12,052 bases of DNA from Baffinella frigidus (taxonomy: Eukaryota > Cryptophyceae > Cryptomonadales > Baffinellaceae): positions 386,727 to 398,778 of the forward strand of contig MU646598.1 in the NCBI GenBank assembly GCA_026770585.1. The letters are read 5' to 3'. The notes below the pieces were generated by a model that saw only the letters and a program-made list of their open reading frames with translations, was not told the origin of the DNA and made no database searches. Numbering within the stretch: position 1 is the stretch's first letter; each line of letters begins with the position of its first letter. Below, piece after piece: positions 5,369-11,229 of this stretch. A program made the translations under genes and the position numbers.

Positions 5369-5493
5369 TTACAGGGGTACCTCGGTTCATAAGAAACCGC
5401 CCTCCCCCTAGGCCCCTGCAGTAGGCCCATGCCTAGGGTCATATGGTGGTCCTAGGGGGGCGGCGGTTTCTTATGAGCGAGGTACCCCTGTAC
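5369..5493. mobile_element. Family B element copy 5 (core inverted)
   Basis: TTACAGGGGTACCTCGGTTC on the left and TGAGCGAGGTACCCCTGTAC on the right. The core is in the opposite orientation to copies 1, 3 and 4 (CAGTAGG...ATGCCTAGGG...TATGGTGG), so the element is inserted in reverse or its middle has flipped. Its right arm and right flank form the second arm of the 107-bp inverted duplication. Confidence 0.85.
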
Positions 5494-5571
5494 GTCCCCC
5501 TCGCGATGGCAAACAGCGCGAGAAGGGGGCAGGTCCCCGAACCTCGTCGGGAGTTACCTGTCACAGTCCAC
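5465..5571 (-). repeat. 107-bp inverted duplication, right arm
   Basis: Reverse-complement partner of 4795-4901 with three mismatches. It contains the right arm of family B copy 5 plus CGTCCCCCTCGCGATGGCAA and on through CTGTCACAGTCCAC. Confidence 0.95.
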
Positions 5572-5639
5572 TTCAGGTCCTTTAGGTTCTTCGAGCTCCC
5601 AATAGGCGGACACTGGAACTTATCCTGCAGAAAGGCCAT
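5558..5639 (-). CDS. Candidate first exon, unknown protein (tentative)
   Basis: On the minus strand an ATG at 5639 in a good context (AGCATGG) opens MAFLQDKFQCPPIGSSKNLK, then DLKWTVT, and meets a strong donor-like ACAG|GTAACT (exon end at 5558). I do not recognise the protein. The donor and following intron-like bases are also copied in the left arm at 4801-4812, without the exon body. Against it: only 27 codons, no partner exon and a repeat-rich setting. The call rests on start context and splice consensus alone. Confidence 0.2.
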
Positions 5640-5890
5640 GCTCCCTTTCGGATCACATCAGGCCCCCTGGTGCGCGTCGCTCTCTCGTCGCTCCTGCTCA
5701 GACACAGCCTCGGTGGGGGTGCATGCATGGCGGCCGTGTTGGTAGTAATCAAAGTCAATTTCTACATGTACTTAAAGGCATGTGTGGCGCGGAGGCTGGT
5801 TATTTGGCAATAAATTACCCAACTCACTTTCCCCCTCTCTCACTCTCTGCGATAACCCCTCGACTTTCGACTGCTCCGGGCAGGGTTGAT
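5640..5890. other. Non-repetitive spacer without recognised gene
   Basis: This is mixed-composition DNA with a pyrimidine tract (CTCTCTCACTCTCTGC, 5833-5850). Short open frames on the plus strand (to 5745 and 5723-5908) resemble no family I know. No element ends are visible. Confidence 0.4.
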
Positions 5891-5991
5891 ACCGTAAGTG
5901 GCCAGTAGGCTCATACGCCCTACCGTAGGGCCCTAGGACCTGCCTAGGACCTCTTGGCCGTCAAATTTGGAGGCCTGGTCACTTAAGGGAT
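5891..5991. mobile_element. Family A copy 2
   Basis: ACCGTAAGTGGCCAGTAGGC, then CATACGCCCTACCGTAGGGC and CCTAGGACCTGCCTAGGACC match the element at 2666-2767 closely, ending in CACTTAAGGGAT. The left terminal CCCTTAA has decayed to CCGTAA. About 101 bp. Confidence 0.65.
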
Positions 5992-6046
5992 TCCAGAACG
6001 TGGGCGCCCCCCCCCCCCTCCTCCCCAGCTCTCCCCCGCGTGGAGT

Positions 6047-6082
6047 GATGTCACCCCCGATGTCATCCCCCATATCACCCCC
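6047..6082 (+). repeat. 12-bp tandem repeat, three copies
   Basis: GATGTCACCCCC, GATGTCATCCCC and CATATCACCCCC lie head to tail. A run of 12 C precedes it at about 6007-6018. The Gly/Asp-rich minus-strand frame here is a product of the repeat. Confidence 0.8.
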
Positions 6083-6394
6083 ACCGCTCAGATGCCGCTC
6101 GCTTAACTTCGCCTTATGGGTTCTCCGGGTTCTAGGAGAGATTGATGATTGATTGCCAAACAATCAGCGTCAGTGCCGCACATGCTACGCATTGTGCCAC
6201 TTATTGTACCCCGTGTCGGCCGCTCATACAAGCATTTTCCGGATGGATTCTAACTTCACCTCCTGATGGGTTCTAGGATGGTCTGTTGGGTTCTACCTCT
6301 AAGGGCTTTGAGAAACATATCAAGTACAACACTTGAAAACTGGATCCGGCTGGGGTTTTGAGGAAATTGGGTGGAAGTTACTGCACCCCCCTTT
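6083..6394. other. Spacer with dispersed ATGGGTTCT motifs, no gene seen
   Basis: ATGGGTTCT or TTGGGTTCT recurs at about 6116, 6264 and 6287. A 13-bp partial repeat (GATTGATGATTGATTG) lies near 6141. Nothing resembling an exon or a complete element was found. Confidence 0.4.
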
Positions 6395-6477
6395 GCAAAA
6401 ATGCTTTCCCTGCAGATCCTTTCTACGGAAGGGCGTGTCGTTGGGCTATGTTGAGAGCATTTAAACCCTGAAGGACC
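6395..6477 (+). repeat. 83-bp dispersed repeat, family C copy 1
   Basis: GCAAAAATGCTTTCCCTGCA, then TTTCTACGGAAGGGCGTGTC and a less conserved tail ending GAAGGACC. Same orientation and length as copies at 6899-6981 and 7179-7261. No terminal inverted repeat beyond GCAAAAATGC, so the mechanism of spread is unclear. Confidence 0.85.
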
Positions 6478-6729
6478 GGCATCGGGAGATGGTGCGGTCG
6501 GCTCCTCCACCTTGACAGCCGAGCCAGCGTCTTCTTCTTCTTCTTTATTACTCTAGATACAGGTCCTAAATATAGTCAACTCTGCATCGGCCGACCTGGC
6601 GCCGCCGACCTGGCGCCAGCCAGGGAGGCCGTGTGGGTAGTCAAGGTAAGATGGGATGATGGGGAACTCCGTCCATGAAACTACATATACCCCATCATCC
6701 CCTCCTACCTTCACTACCCACAAGGCACC
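6478..6729. other. Spacer with short tandem repeats
   Basis: It contains a TTC run (6531-6544) and two exact 14-bp units GCCGACCTGGCGCC (6590-6603 and 6604-6617). GTGTGGGTAGTCAAGGTAAG near 6630 resembles sequence near 5268, so this spacer belongs to a dispersed but diverged repeat. No gene. Confidence 0.5.
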
Positions 6730-6898
6730 GACGCCAATTGACTTGTCTGGATCCCCATCCCCAAGTGACCCCCCACGCGCTTTGTTCCGGACGCCAGCCC
6801 ACCCGGTGGAAGGTGGGGTGGCGTCCCCTGAAGGTGGGCGGATCCTGAAGTTCTCAACCCGGAAGGTTATGGGCCCGCGAAGGTTACGAGCCCCGAAA

Positions 6899-6981
6899 GC
6901 AAAAATGCTTTCTCTGCAGATTCTTTCTACGGAAGGGCGTGTTGTTGGAATATGTTGGCAGAAATGAAAAACTGAAGGACC
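6899..6981 (+). repeat. 83-bp dispersed repeat, family C copy 2
   Basis: Matches copy 1 through GCAAAAATGCTTTCTCTGCA and TTTCTACGGAAGGGCGTGTT, ending CTGAAGGACC. It lies directly inside the left arm of the palindrome. Confidence 0.85.
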
Positions 6982-7178
6982 TAAAGGGCCACCCCCACTC
7001 CACACACGCCGACGCGTGGCCCAGATGTATCCCAAGAAATGGGGTCCCATGAAGAGGGGTCCCGAGACCCCTGTGGTGGGACAGGACTTCAGGCTCACAA
7101 CCTGGCGGAACTGGAGGCTCACAGCCTGTTACAGCGGCTCGTAACCTTCGCGGGCCCATAACCTTCCGTGATCCGAGA

Positions 7179-7261
7179 GCAAAAATGCTTTCTCTGCGGA
7201 TCCTTTTTACGGAAGGGCGTGTCGTTAGCATACGTTGGGAGAAATTGAAATCTCAAGGAAC
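7179..7261 (+). repeat. 83-bp dispersed repeat, family C copy 3, inserted in palindrome arm
   Basis: Same 83-bp length. It interrupts the right arm: the left-arm join CAACCCGGAAGG is split here, and the insertion is flanked by CGTGATCCG (7167-7175) and its complement CGGATCACG (7265-7273). This 9-bp inverted pair may be the true end of a ~107-bp inserted element. Confidence 0.8.
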
Positions 7262-7461
7262 TAACGGATCACGGGTCAAGAACGTCAGGATCCGGTTAGG
7301 GCCACGTCCGGAACAAAGCGCTTTGGGGGTCACGGGGGAGTGGGGGTCAAGACAAATCAATCGGCGTCAGTGACGAGCTTCGGTTGTTGACTGATAAAGA
7401 AGGTATCTTCGATCTCATTCGATGCTTGAAACAAAGCCGAGCCAGCCTGCGAAAAAGGCTG

Positions 7462-7631
7462 CCACGCAAGAGTGTAGGGCTGACCTGGAAAAATAAGCCA
7501 GTTTACACGAAATTTGTAACAACTTTCCGAAATTTCGATTTTTCTGTGGGAAGAATGTCCACTTATGAACTTAAGAAATAGTCGAATTCGACTATTTCTC
7601 CTGTGGACCACTGCCCTACACTCTTGCGTGG
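7462..7631. mobile_element. 170-bp foldback element, family D copy 1
   Basis: A perfect 19-bp terminal inverted repeat (CCACGCAAGAGTGTAGGGC, 7462-7480 and 7613-7631) encloses an AT-rich interior and a 26-bp perfect palindrome at 7574-7599 (AGAAATAGTCGAA and its complement). The left half is repeated at 9877-10013. No coding capacity. The next foldback element starts 8 bp further on. Confidence 0.8.
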
Positions 7632-7638
7632 TGGTGTC

Positions 7639-7815
7639 CCACACGAGGCTGTCCATACGAACAGAAAAAAAGGACATAGGATAAAAATCTGGGGAAATGA
7701 TCACGTTTCCGCCCGCTCAGTGGGCGGAAACGTGATCATTTGCTGACTTTTTGTTTCCTGGGCAATAATCCAATAATTGACTTATGAATCTGGTCGCATG
7801 GATAGCCTCGTGTGG
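7639..7815. mobile_element. 177-bp foldback element, family E
   Basis: CCACACGAGGCTGTCCATAC and on (7639-7665) pairs with 7789-7815 over 27 bp with three mismatches. In its centre is a hairpin of 20 perfect base pairs with a 7-nt loop (7695-7714, GCTCAGT, 7722-7741; arm AAATGATCACGTTTCCGCCC). Read from the arms, both ends give the peptide RMDSLVW on opposite strands, a consequence of the inverted repeat rather than a gene. It shares end sequence with the element at 10054-10269. Confidence 0.75.
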
Positions 7816-8144
7816 TCTGTCGATGGTAGGATATCCTACACCCGAAGGACCTTGACGGAGAGACGGCTGAGAAAGGCTCTCTTCAGCCCCCCCCCCCCCC
7901 CCCTCGAGAATGCTCAAGGATCCTATTTTATATGTGGGGTTGTAAATATTTGTACCAGGGTAAGGTGTTCCAACCTCGCGCCTGGCTAATATATGGCTAG
8001 TTGCGTGACCAATCAACGAATGTTACTACACAAACGCCCACTTTTAAAAGCACATCGATTTTAAATAGGCCCCTGTAGCGTTCTCGTGTTGCCCCCATCG
8101 CGTCTGCTTGCGCCCCCAATCCCATGAGCGCCGATGGAGACACA
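7816..8144. other. Spacer with poly-C tract and a module shared with 10213-10250
   Basis: A run of 16 C lies at about 7888-7903. TTTTATATGTGGGGTTGTAA to TTTGTACCAG (about 7927-7959) resembles the reverse complement of 10213-10250, inside the family G element. The rest, including 7990-8144, shows no gene or complete element. The 70-codon plus frame (7777-7989) crosses the foldback element and poly-C and is not credible. Confidence 0.5.
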
Positions 8145-8247
8145 CCCCTTAAGTCCCCCAGTAGACTCATATGCCCTACGGTAGGGCCCTGAGACCTGCC
8201 TAGGGCGAATTAGGGTAACTTTCCACCCTATGGGCACTTAAGGGATA
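8145..8247. mobile_element. Family A copy 3
   Basis: CCCCTTAAGT on the left and ACTTAAGGGATA on the right bracket CAGTAGACTCATATGCCCTA, CGGTAGGGCCCT and CCTGCCTAGG. About 103 bp, the same size as the copies at 2666 and 5891; more diverged. Confidence 0.6.
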
Positions 8248-8285
8248 GCCTGCCTCGTAACCTGAGGGTTACCTGCCCCCCTATT

Positions 8286-8382
8286 CCGTTTCTTATTGGC
8301 GAGGTACCCCTGTACCACCTCAGTCTAACCGCCTCCTTCTAAGGCCCTACAGTAGGCCAATGCCTAGAGCCCTATGTTCGTC
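8286..8382. mobile_element. Family B remnants (right arm, then core)
   Basis: CCGTTTCTTATTGGCGAGGT to CCCCTGTAC (8286-8315) is an isolated right arm. CCGCCTCCTTCTAAGGCCCT to CTATGTTCGTCC (about 8329-8382) is an isolated core in the orientation of copy 5, running straight into the left arm of the next element. These look like nested or tandemly arranged copies that lost their other ends. Confidence 0.65.
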
Positions 8383-8505
8383 CTACAGGGATACCTCGCT
8401 CATAAGAAACAGCCTTCCCCTAGGACCCTACAGTAGGCCTATGCCTAGGGCCCTATGGTGGTCCCAGGTGGGTGGGCGTTTCGTATGAACGAGGTACCCC
8501 TGTAC
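8383..8505. mobile_element. Family B element copy 6
   Basis: CTACAGGGATACCTCGCTCA then TAAGAAAC on the left; GTTTCGTATGAACGAGGTAC then CCCTGTAC on the right. The core has the same orientation as copy 5. A few arm mismatches mark it as older than the copy at 4873. Confidence 0.8.
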
Positions 8506-8628
8506 CCACGAGCGCCAAAACAAAGCTCCACACCCAGCTCCTCCTCCACATGCCCCCCCTCTTTTGAGGACTATCCGGGGATAGGCCCGCCTCGACAGAC
8601 GTTGGAGCCATTAGCTGGAGGAAGCCAG

Positions 8629-8648
8629 GATTAGTCAACGGACTAATC
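8629..8648. other. Small perfect hairpin
   Basis: GATTAGTC AACG GACTAATC: an 8-bp stem with a 4-nt loop, immediately before the repeats that start at 8649. No T-run follows, so it is not a classic terminator. The preceding 8506-8628 shows no gene. Confidence 0.5.
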
Positions 8649-8819
8649 GTTGTGAGGACTCCACCGGTTATGAGGACTCCACAGATTCACTGAGTCTTGC
8701 CTACATGGGCCCAGCCCCGATAGGCCCGCCGGACTTGCAAGGTTATGAGGACTGCAAAGTAGATTCACTTAGCCGACGGGACACCCTGCGACACGCTCTC
8801 GTCCCTACACGGGCCGGGC

Positions 8820-8870
8820 AGGTCCTAGGGCCCTGCGGTAGGGCGTATGGGCCTACTCGCCACTTAAGGG
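8820..8870 (-). mobile_element. Family A right-end fragment
   Basis: GGTCCTAGGGCCCTGCGGTA, then GGGCGTATGGGCCTACTCGC and CACTTAAGGG: the reverse complement of one half of family A (compare 2671-2720). It is embedded in the J repeat block. Confidence 0.6.
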
Positions 8871-8971
8871 TATTGCACACCTGCTACACTCTGCGACACC
8901 CCGGGACACGCGTGCCGTTGAGCGCTCGATTTTTACCATTTGCAACCCCTTTCCTTCGCTCTCGCCCCCTA

Positions 8972-9047
8972 CATGTAGCTACATGGGCCCGGCCGTGGGT
9001 ATCTAGGCTCATGTAGCTACATGGGCCCGGCCGTGGGTATCTAGGCT
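8972..9047 (+). repeat. 38-bp perfect tandem repeat, two copies
   Basis: CATGTAGCTACATGGGCCCG to GTATCTAGGCT is repeated exactly at 8972-9009 and 9010-9047. The unit contains two short palindromes (ATGTAGCTACAT and CGGGCCCG-like), and its identity implies recent duplication. Confidence 0.95.
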
Positions 9048-9190
9048 CTCAGAGCATGTACAGTGTAAGGATGGTTATGAGGACTCCAAAGTAGATTCAC
9101 TTAGTGTTGCCTACAGTAGATTCACTGAGTCTTGCGCACAGTCTTTTGCCTACATGGGCCCGGCCCCGATAGGCCCGCCGTACTTGAATG

Positions 9191-9592
9191 AAGGCTGCAC
9201 CCCCCCTTCCTTGAGCGTCTGCGTGTGCTTGTAGTTCCCCGCCTGAATAATTCGTCACACACGGGGGTTACTCGATGGTGAGTAGGGCACAGAGGGTGTC
9301 AGTGTGAGGACCGGGTCCTGGACGGGCCCGCCTCGGGTAAAAGGGCTCCAAGGGTGAGCGCCTATAAGTAGTTGTAAGGAATCCTGTCAGTGAATCATCA
9401 GAGATCGGAAAGCTCGTGCGGCATGCCTTCAGAGTCAGGGGCGTGTGCTTGTAGTTCCCCCCCTGATTAATGGGATGGAGGGTTTTGGGGTTAGGGTTTG
9501 AGGTTTGGGGTTTGGAAAGACGGCTGCACCCCCCCGTCTTTGAGCGTCTGCGTGTGCTTGTAGTTGCCCGCCTGATCGATTGGGATTGAGGC
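9191..9592 (+). repeat. Family K: GCGTGTGCTTGTAGTT repeats
   Basis: Three copies of a ~75-100-bp unit: a full one at 9191-9288 (GGCTGCACCCCCC, GAGCGTCTGCGTGTGCTTGT, CACACACGGGGGTTACTCGA), a partial one from about 9438, and a third at 9519-9592. The third is interrupted by the TTTAGGG array and resumes at about 9807 (CACACACAGGGGCGACTCGA). A short TTTGGGG/TTTAGGG run lies at 9483-9516. Between 9289 and 9437 nothing recognisable is seen. Confidence 0.75.
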
Positions 9593-9806
9593 TTTAGGGT
9601 TTAGGGTTTAGGGTTTGGGGTTTAGGGTTTAGGGTTTAGGGTTTAGGGTTTAGGGTTTAGGGTTTTGGGTTTAGGGTTTTGGGTTCAGGGTTTAGGGTTT
9701 AGGGTTTAGGGTTTAGGGTTTAGGGTTAAGGGTTTAGTGTTTAGTGTTTAGTGTTTAGTGTTTATTGTTTAGTGTTTAGTGTTCAGTATTTAGTGTGTAG
9801 GGTTTT
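9593..9806 (+). repeat. Interstitial TTTAGGG array with TTTAGTG variant block
   Basis: About 20 units of TTTAGGG (a few TTTGGGG or TTTTGGG) occupy 9593-9732. About nine units of TTTAGTG and near variants follow to about 9800. The orientation is opposite to the arrays at 880-2610. TTTAGTG is the complement of the CACTAAA variant at 961-985, so the same rare variant occurs in both arrays. The array lies inside a K repeat unit. Confidence 0.95.
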
Positions 9807-9876
9807 GTCACACACAGGGGCGACTCGACATGAAGGACACGCACCGCTATATGGTCCTACAGTAGGGCTAGTCCTA

Positions 9877-10013
9877 GCCACGCAAGCGTGTAGGATTGAC
9901 CAGGGAGAACAAGTCAGTTCACACGGAATTTGCACCAACGTCGAATTTTCGATTTTTCTCTGTGGAAAATGTCCACTTATAAAGTTAAGAAACAGTCAGA
10001 TCTGGCTATTTAT
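9877..10013. mobile_element. Family D copy 2 (left half; right end diverged)
   Basis: GCCACGCAAGCGTGTAGG, CACACGGAATTTG, TTTTCGATTTTTCTCTGTGG and AATGTCCACTTAT align with 7461-7580. The central palindrome is degraded (AGAAACAGTCAGATCTGGCT) and the right terminal repeat is replaced by diverged sequence (GGGCTCTTGCGAGGAGG). The order of D followed by a foldback with CACTCGAGGCT/CACACGAGGCT ends is the same as at 7462-7815. Confidence 0.7.
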
Positions 10014-10053
10014 CCTGCAAGCCAGTCAGCGCTGGGCTCTTGCGAGGAGGAGC

Positions 10054-10269
10054 ATCCACTCGAGGCTAGAAGTGTGACTATTCTAAAACAGAGCTTCTTT
10101 TACAAGTGAAGGGGGGAAAAGCAATGTGTAGTAATTTTCATACAAACAGGGGCATTTGTTCACGTAGCTCAAGTTATAACTTGAGCTACGTGACCAAGCA
10201 TGCCCGTGACTGGTACTACATTTAACAACCCCACATTTAAAATACCCCCTCTTCCAGCCTCGAGTGGAT
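10054..10269. mobile_element. 216-bp foldback element, family G
   Basis: ATCCACTCGAGGCTAGAAG (10054-10072) pairs with 10251-10269 over 19 bp with one mismatch. Near the middle is a perfect 34-bp palindrome (10160-10193). Interior pieces such as AATGTGTAGTA and GTACTACATTTAACA are also partly complementary. The ends resemble family E (CCACACGAGGCT). AT-rich, non-coding. Confidence 0.75.
10160..10193. other. 34-bp perfect palindrome without loop
   Basis: TCACGTAGCTCAAGTTA is followed directly by its exact reverse complement (10177-10193). It can form a 17-bp cruciform. Perfect spacer-less palindromes tend to be unstable, so its intactness suggests youth, or DNA that tolerates it. It sits within the family G element. 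Confidence 0.95.
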
Positions 10270-10318
10270 ATGGCCACTCTGGAGCCAGTGCGTGTCCTGA
10301 ATTTCGAGTAACCCATGT

Positions 10319-10398
10319 AGCACCGTAGGGCCCTAGGCATAATCCTAATGTAGGGTCCGAGGGGGAGGCGCTTTCTTATGAGAGAGGTACCCGTGTAG
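10319..10398. mobile_element. Family B remnant (core and right arm)
   Basis: CACCGTAGGGCCCTAGGCAT, CTAATGTAGGGTCC, then CTTTCTTATGAGAGAGGTAC and CCGTGTAG. The left arm is absent. Confidence 0.65.
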
Positions 10399-10430
10399 CC
10401 CTTATGCGGGAGGTGCCCAAAACAAGGAGA

Positions 10431-10492
10431 TACTGGGGTACCTGGCTCCTGCGAAAAGTTTGGCCCTAGGGGCCCTACGGCCTACCGTAGGC
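10431..10492. mobile_element. Family B remnant (left arm and core)
   Basis: TACTGGGGTACCTGGCTCCT with GCGAAAAG is a degraded left arm; GGCCCTAGGGGCCCTACGGC and CTACCGTAGG belong to the core. The right end is absent. It lies 33 bp before the preceding remnant's end, so the two may be halves of one interrupted copy in altered order. Confidence 0.5.
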
Positions 10493-10511
10493 TTAACTAC
10501 CCGGTTTTCAG

Positions 10512-10767
10512 CCTATGCATGCGTTGTGAGGAGGGTCGTCGGACATTCTCCACGTTTGAGGATGCCATACTGTACCAAGACGGGCTACGAACCTTTCATC
10601 AAAAGTCAACCTGCCCTGAGGCAATCAACTTTACGGATTTTTTTGGTGCAGTTTGGTCACGCAACACCCTGAATTCCAGCCCCAAACAAACCTTGGTAGT
10701 TGTGGGCACCGAGGCGGGCTCGTCTCAAGACTCAGAGATTTTTGGATCACTCATCTCTAGGCTGTAA
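10512..10767 (+). CDS. Possible RGS-like exon or exon remnant (tentative)
   Basis: An acceptor-like GGTTTTCAG ends at 10511. The frame is open from there to TAA at 10765-10767. It includes RTFSTFEDAILYQDGLRTF, then HQKSTCPEAINFTDFFGAVW and a Ser/Thr-rich tail ending in ISRL. The first part resembles the start of an RGS domain (regulator of G-protein signalling, a GTPase-activating fold that acts on G-alpha subunits): S/T-F-E-D-x-L...DGLRxF, then CPExxxF. Several residues between F and CPE are missing relative to the family, and the frame after GAVW does not look like RGS. It may be the beginning of an RGS exon running into intron sequence, or a decayed copy. No companion exon was found. Confidence 0.28.
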
Positions 10768-10790
10768 TACAGAAGAAGGTTGTGAGGCAG

Positions 10791-10832
10791 GGTTGTTCGA
10801 CCCGGCACATCTTGGCGGAGACGGCAACAACC
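10791..10832 (-). pseudogene. Partial copy of the candidate TM exon at 10974-11046
   Basis: GGTTGTTCGACCCGGCACAT to ACGGCAACAA repeats 10963-11002 with two mismatches. On the minus strand both read VAVSAKMCRVEQP or VAVSAKMCQVEQP across the proposed donor. Only the 3' end of the exon is present. Confidence 0.55.
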
Positions 10833-10851
10833 CTCAAGTGATAAGCCCCAG

Positions 10852-10902
10852 GACCCTACGGTAGGCAATCCGTAGGGACATAGGGTGGGTTCCTATGGAT
10901 AA
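10852..10902. mobile_element. Family H/A-like core fragment
   Basis: GGACCCTACGGTAGGCAATC, then CGTAGGGACATAGGG and GGTTCCTATGGATAA match the core of the element at 87-238 (130-176). Preceded by CCCTCAAGTG (10832-10841), a family A-type end. A weak stem follows (GGCCCGATTTGGGCC, 10917-10931). No complete ends found. Confidence 0.45.
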
Positions 10903-10973
10903 GGTAACGGGAAGGTGGCCCGATTTGGGCCGAAAATCCGTGCGTAGCCCGCTGTGGGGGTTGGTTGTTCGAC

Positions 10974-11046
10974 CTGGCACATCTTGGCGGAGACGGCGAC
11001 AATGACGAGGATCGAGAGGCACACTATCGGCAGGATCCACGGCAGC
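10974..11046 (-). CDS. Candidate exon encoding one transmembrane helix (tentative)
   Basis: On the minus strand a long CT/GT-rich tract ends in TCTCGCAG (acceptor at 11047). The following 73 bp read LPWILPIVCLSILVIVAVSA and KMCQ and meet a donor-like CCAG|GTCGAA (exon end 10974). The peptide is a typical single membrane helix followed by a Lys, as at a cytosolic edge. I do not recognise the protein. In this reading the microsatellite at 11053-11210 supplies the polypyrimidine tract. The 3' part is duplicated at 10791-10832. Exon size and splice signals are reasonable, but there is no neighbouring exon. Confidence 0.28.
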
Positions 11047-11052
11047 CTGCGA

Positions 11053-11119
11053 GAGTGAGAGAGAGAGAGTGAGTGAGTGTGTGTGTGTGTGTGAGAGAGA
11101 GAGAGTGTGTGTGTGAGAG

Positions 11120-11151
<32 letters not shown>

Positions 11152-11210
11152 AGCGCGCGCGCGAGAGAGAGAGAGAGCACGAGAGAGAGCGAGAGAGAGA
11201 GAGCGTTGCG
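11053..11210. repeat. GA/GT/GC compound microsatellite
   Basis: Alternating blocks of GAGAGA, GTGTGT and GCGCGC. Six-frame translations give Arg/Glu or Ser/Leu runs and should be ignored. On the minus strand this is a CT-rich tract leading to the acceptor at 11047. Confidence 0.97.
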
Positions 11211-11229
11211 CCGAGAGAGGGGGTCACGC

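Larger units (their letters stand above)
6730..7368. repeat. Large imperfect palindrome (~640 bp)
   Basis: GACGCC...GGACG at 6730-6793 pairs with 7305-7368 (64 bp, imperfect; shared GCGCTTTGTTCCGGACG). Nearer the centre, 6860-6892 pairs perfectly with 7136-7168 over 33 bp (core GAAGGTTATGGGCCCGCGAA). Each arm is accompanied by a family C copy, but both copies are in the same orientation. They were therefore inserted independently of the palindrome, or the arm was rearranged later. The centre (6993-7130) holds two 14-bp repeats AGGCTCACARCCTG at 7091 and 7115. The 189-codon minus-strand frame across it is a repeat artefact. Confidence 0.85.
8649..9185 (+). repeat. Family J: dispersed/tandem GTTATGAGGACTCC repeats
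   Basis: GTTRTGAGGACTCCACNG is tandem at 8649-8666 and 8667-8684. It is followed by AGATTCACTGAGTCTTGCCT, then ACATGGGCCC and CCCGATAGGCCCGCCGNACT. The series recurs in part at 8736-8775 and most fully at 9074-9184. GGCCCGCC also marks related pieces near 8584 and 9329. The block is rearranged, not a clean array. The 103-codon frame at 8705-9016 is not supported as a gene. Confidence 0.75.

Noticed and set aside
3715-5639. Recurring peptides such as RGTSLIRN and MSEVPLY
   Set aside because: They are translations of the family B terminal repeats in several frames and both strands, not a protein family.
6553-7122. 189-codon minus-strand open frame
   Set aside because: It crosses the arm and centre of a palindrome and a dispersed 83-bp repeat; similar peptides from each repeat copy arise in different frames.
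7799-7816. RMDSLVW peptide on both strands as a conserved domain
   Set aside because: It comes from the inverted ends of foldback element E.
9401-9420. AGATCGGAAAGCTCGTGCGG resembling a sequencing adapter
   Set aside because: Only the first ten or so bases agree before it diverges, and it lies in continuous repeat context.
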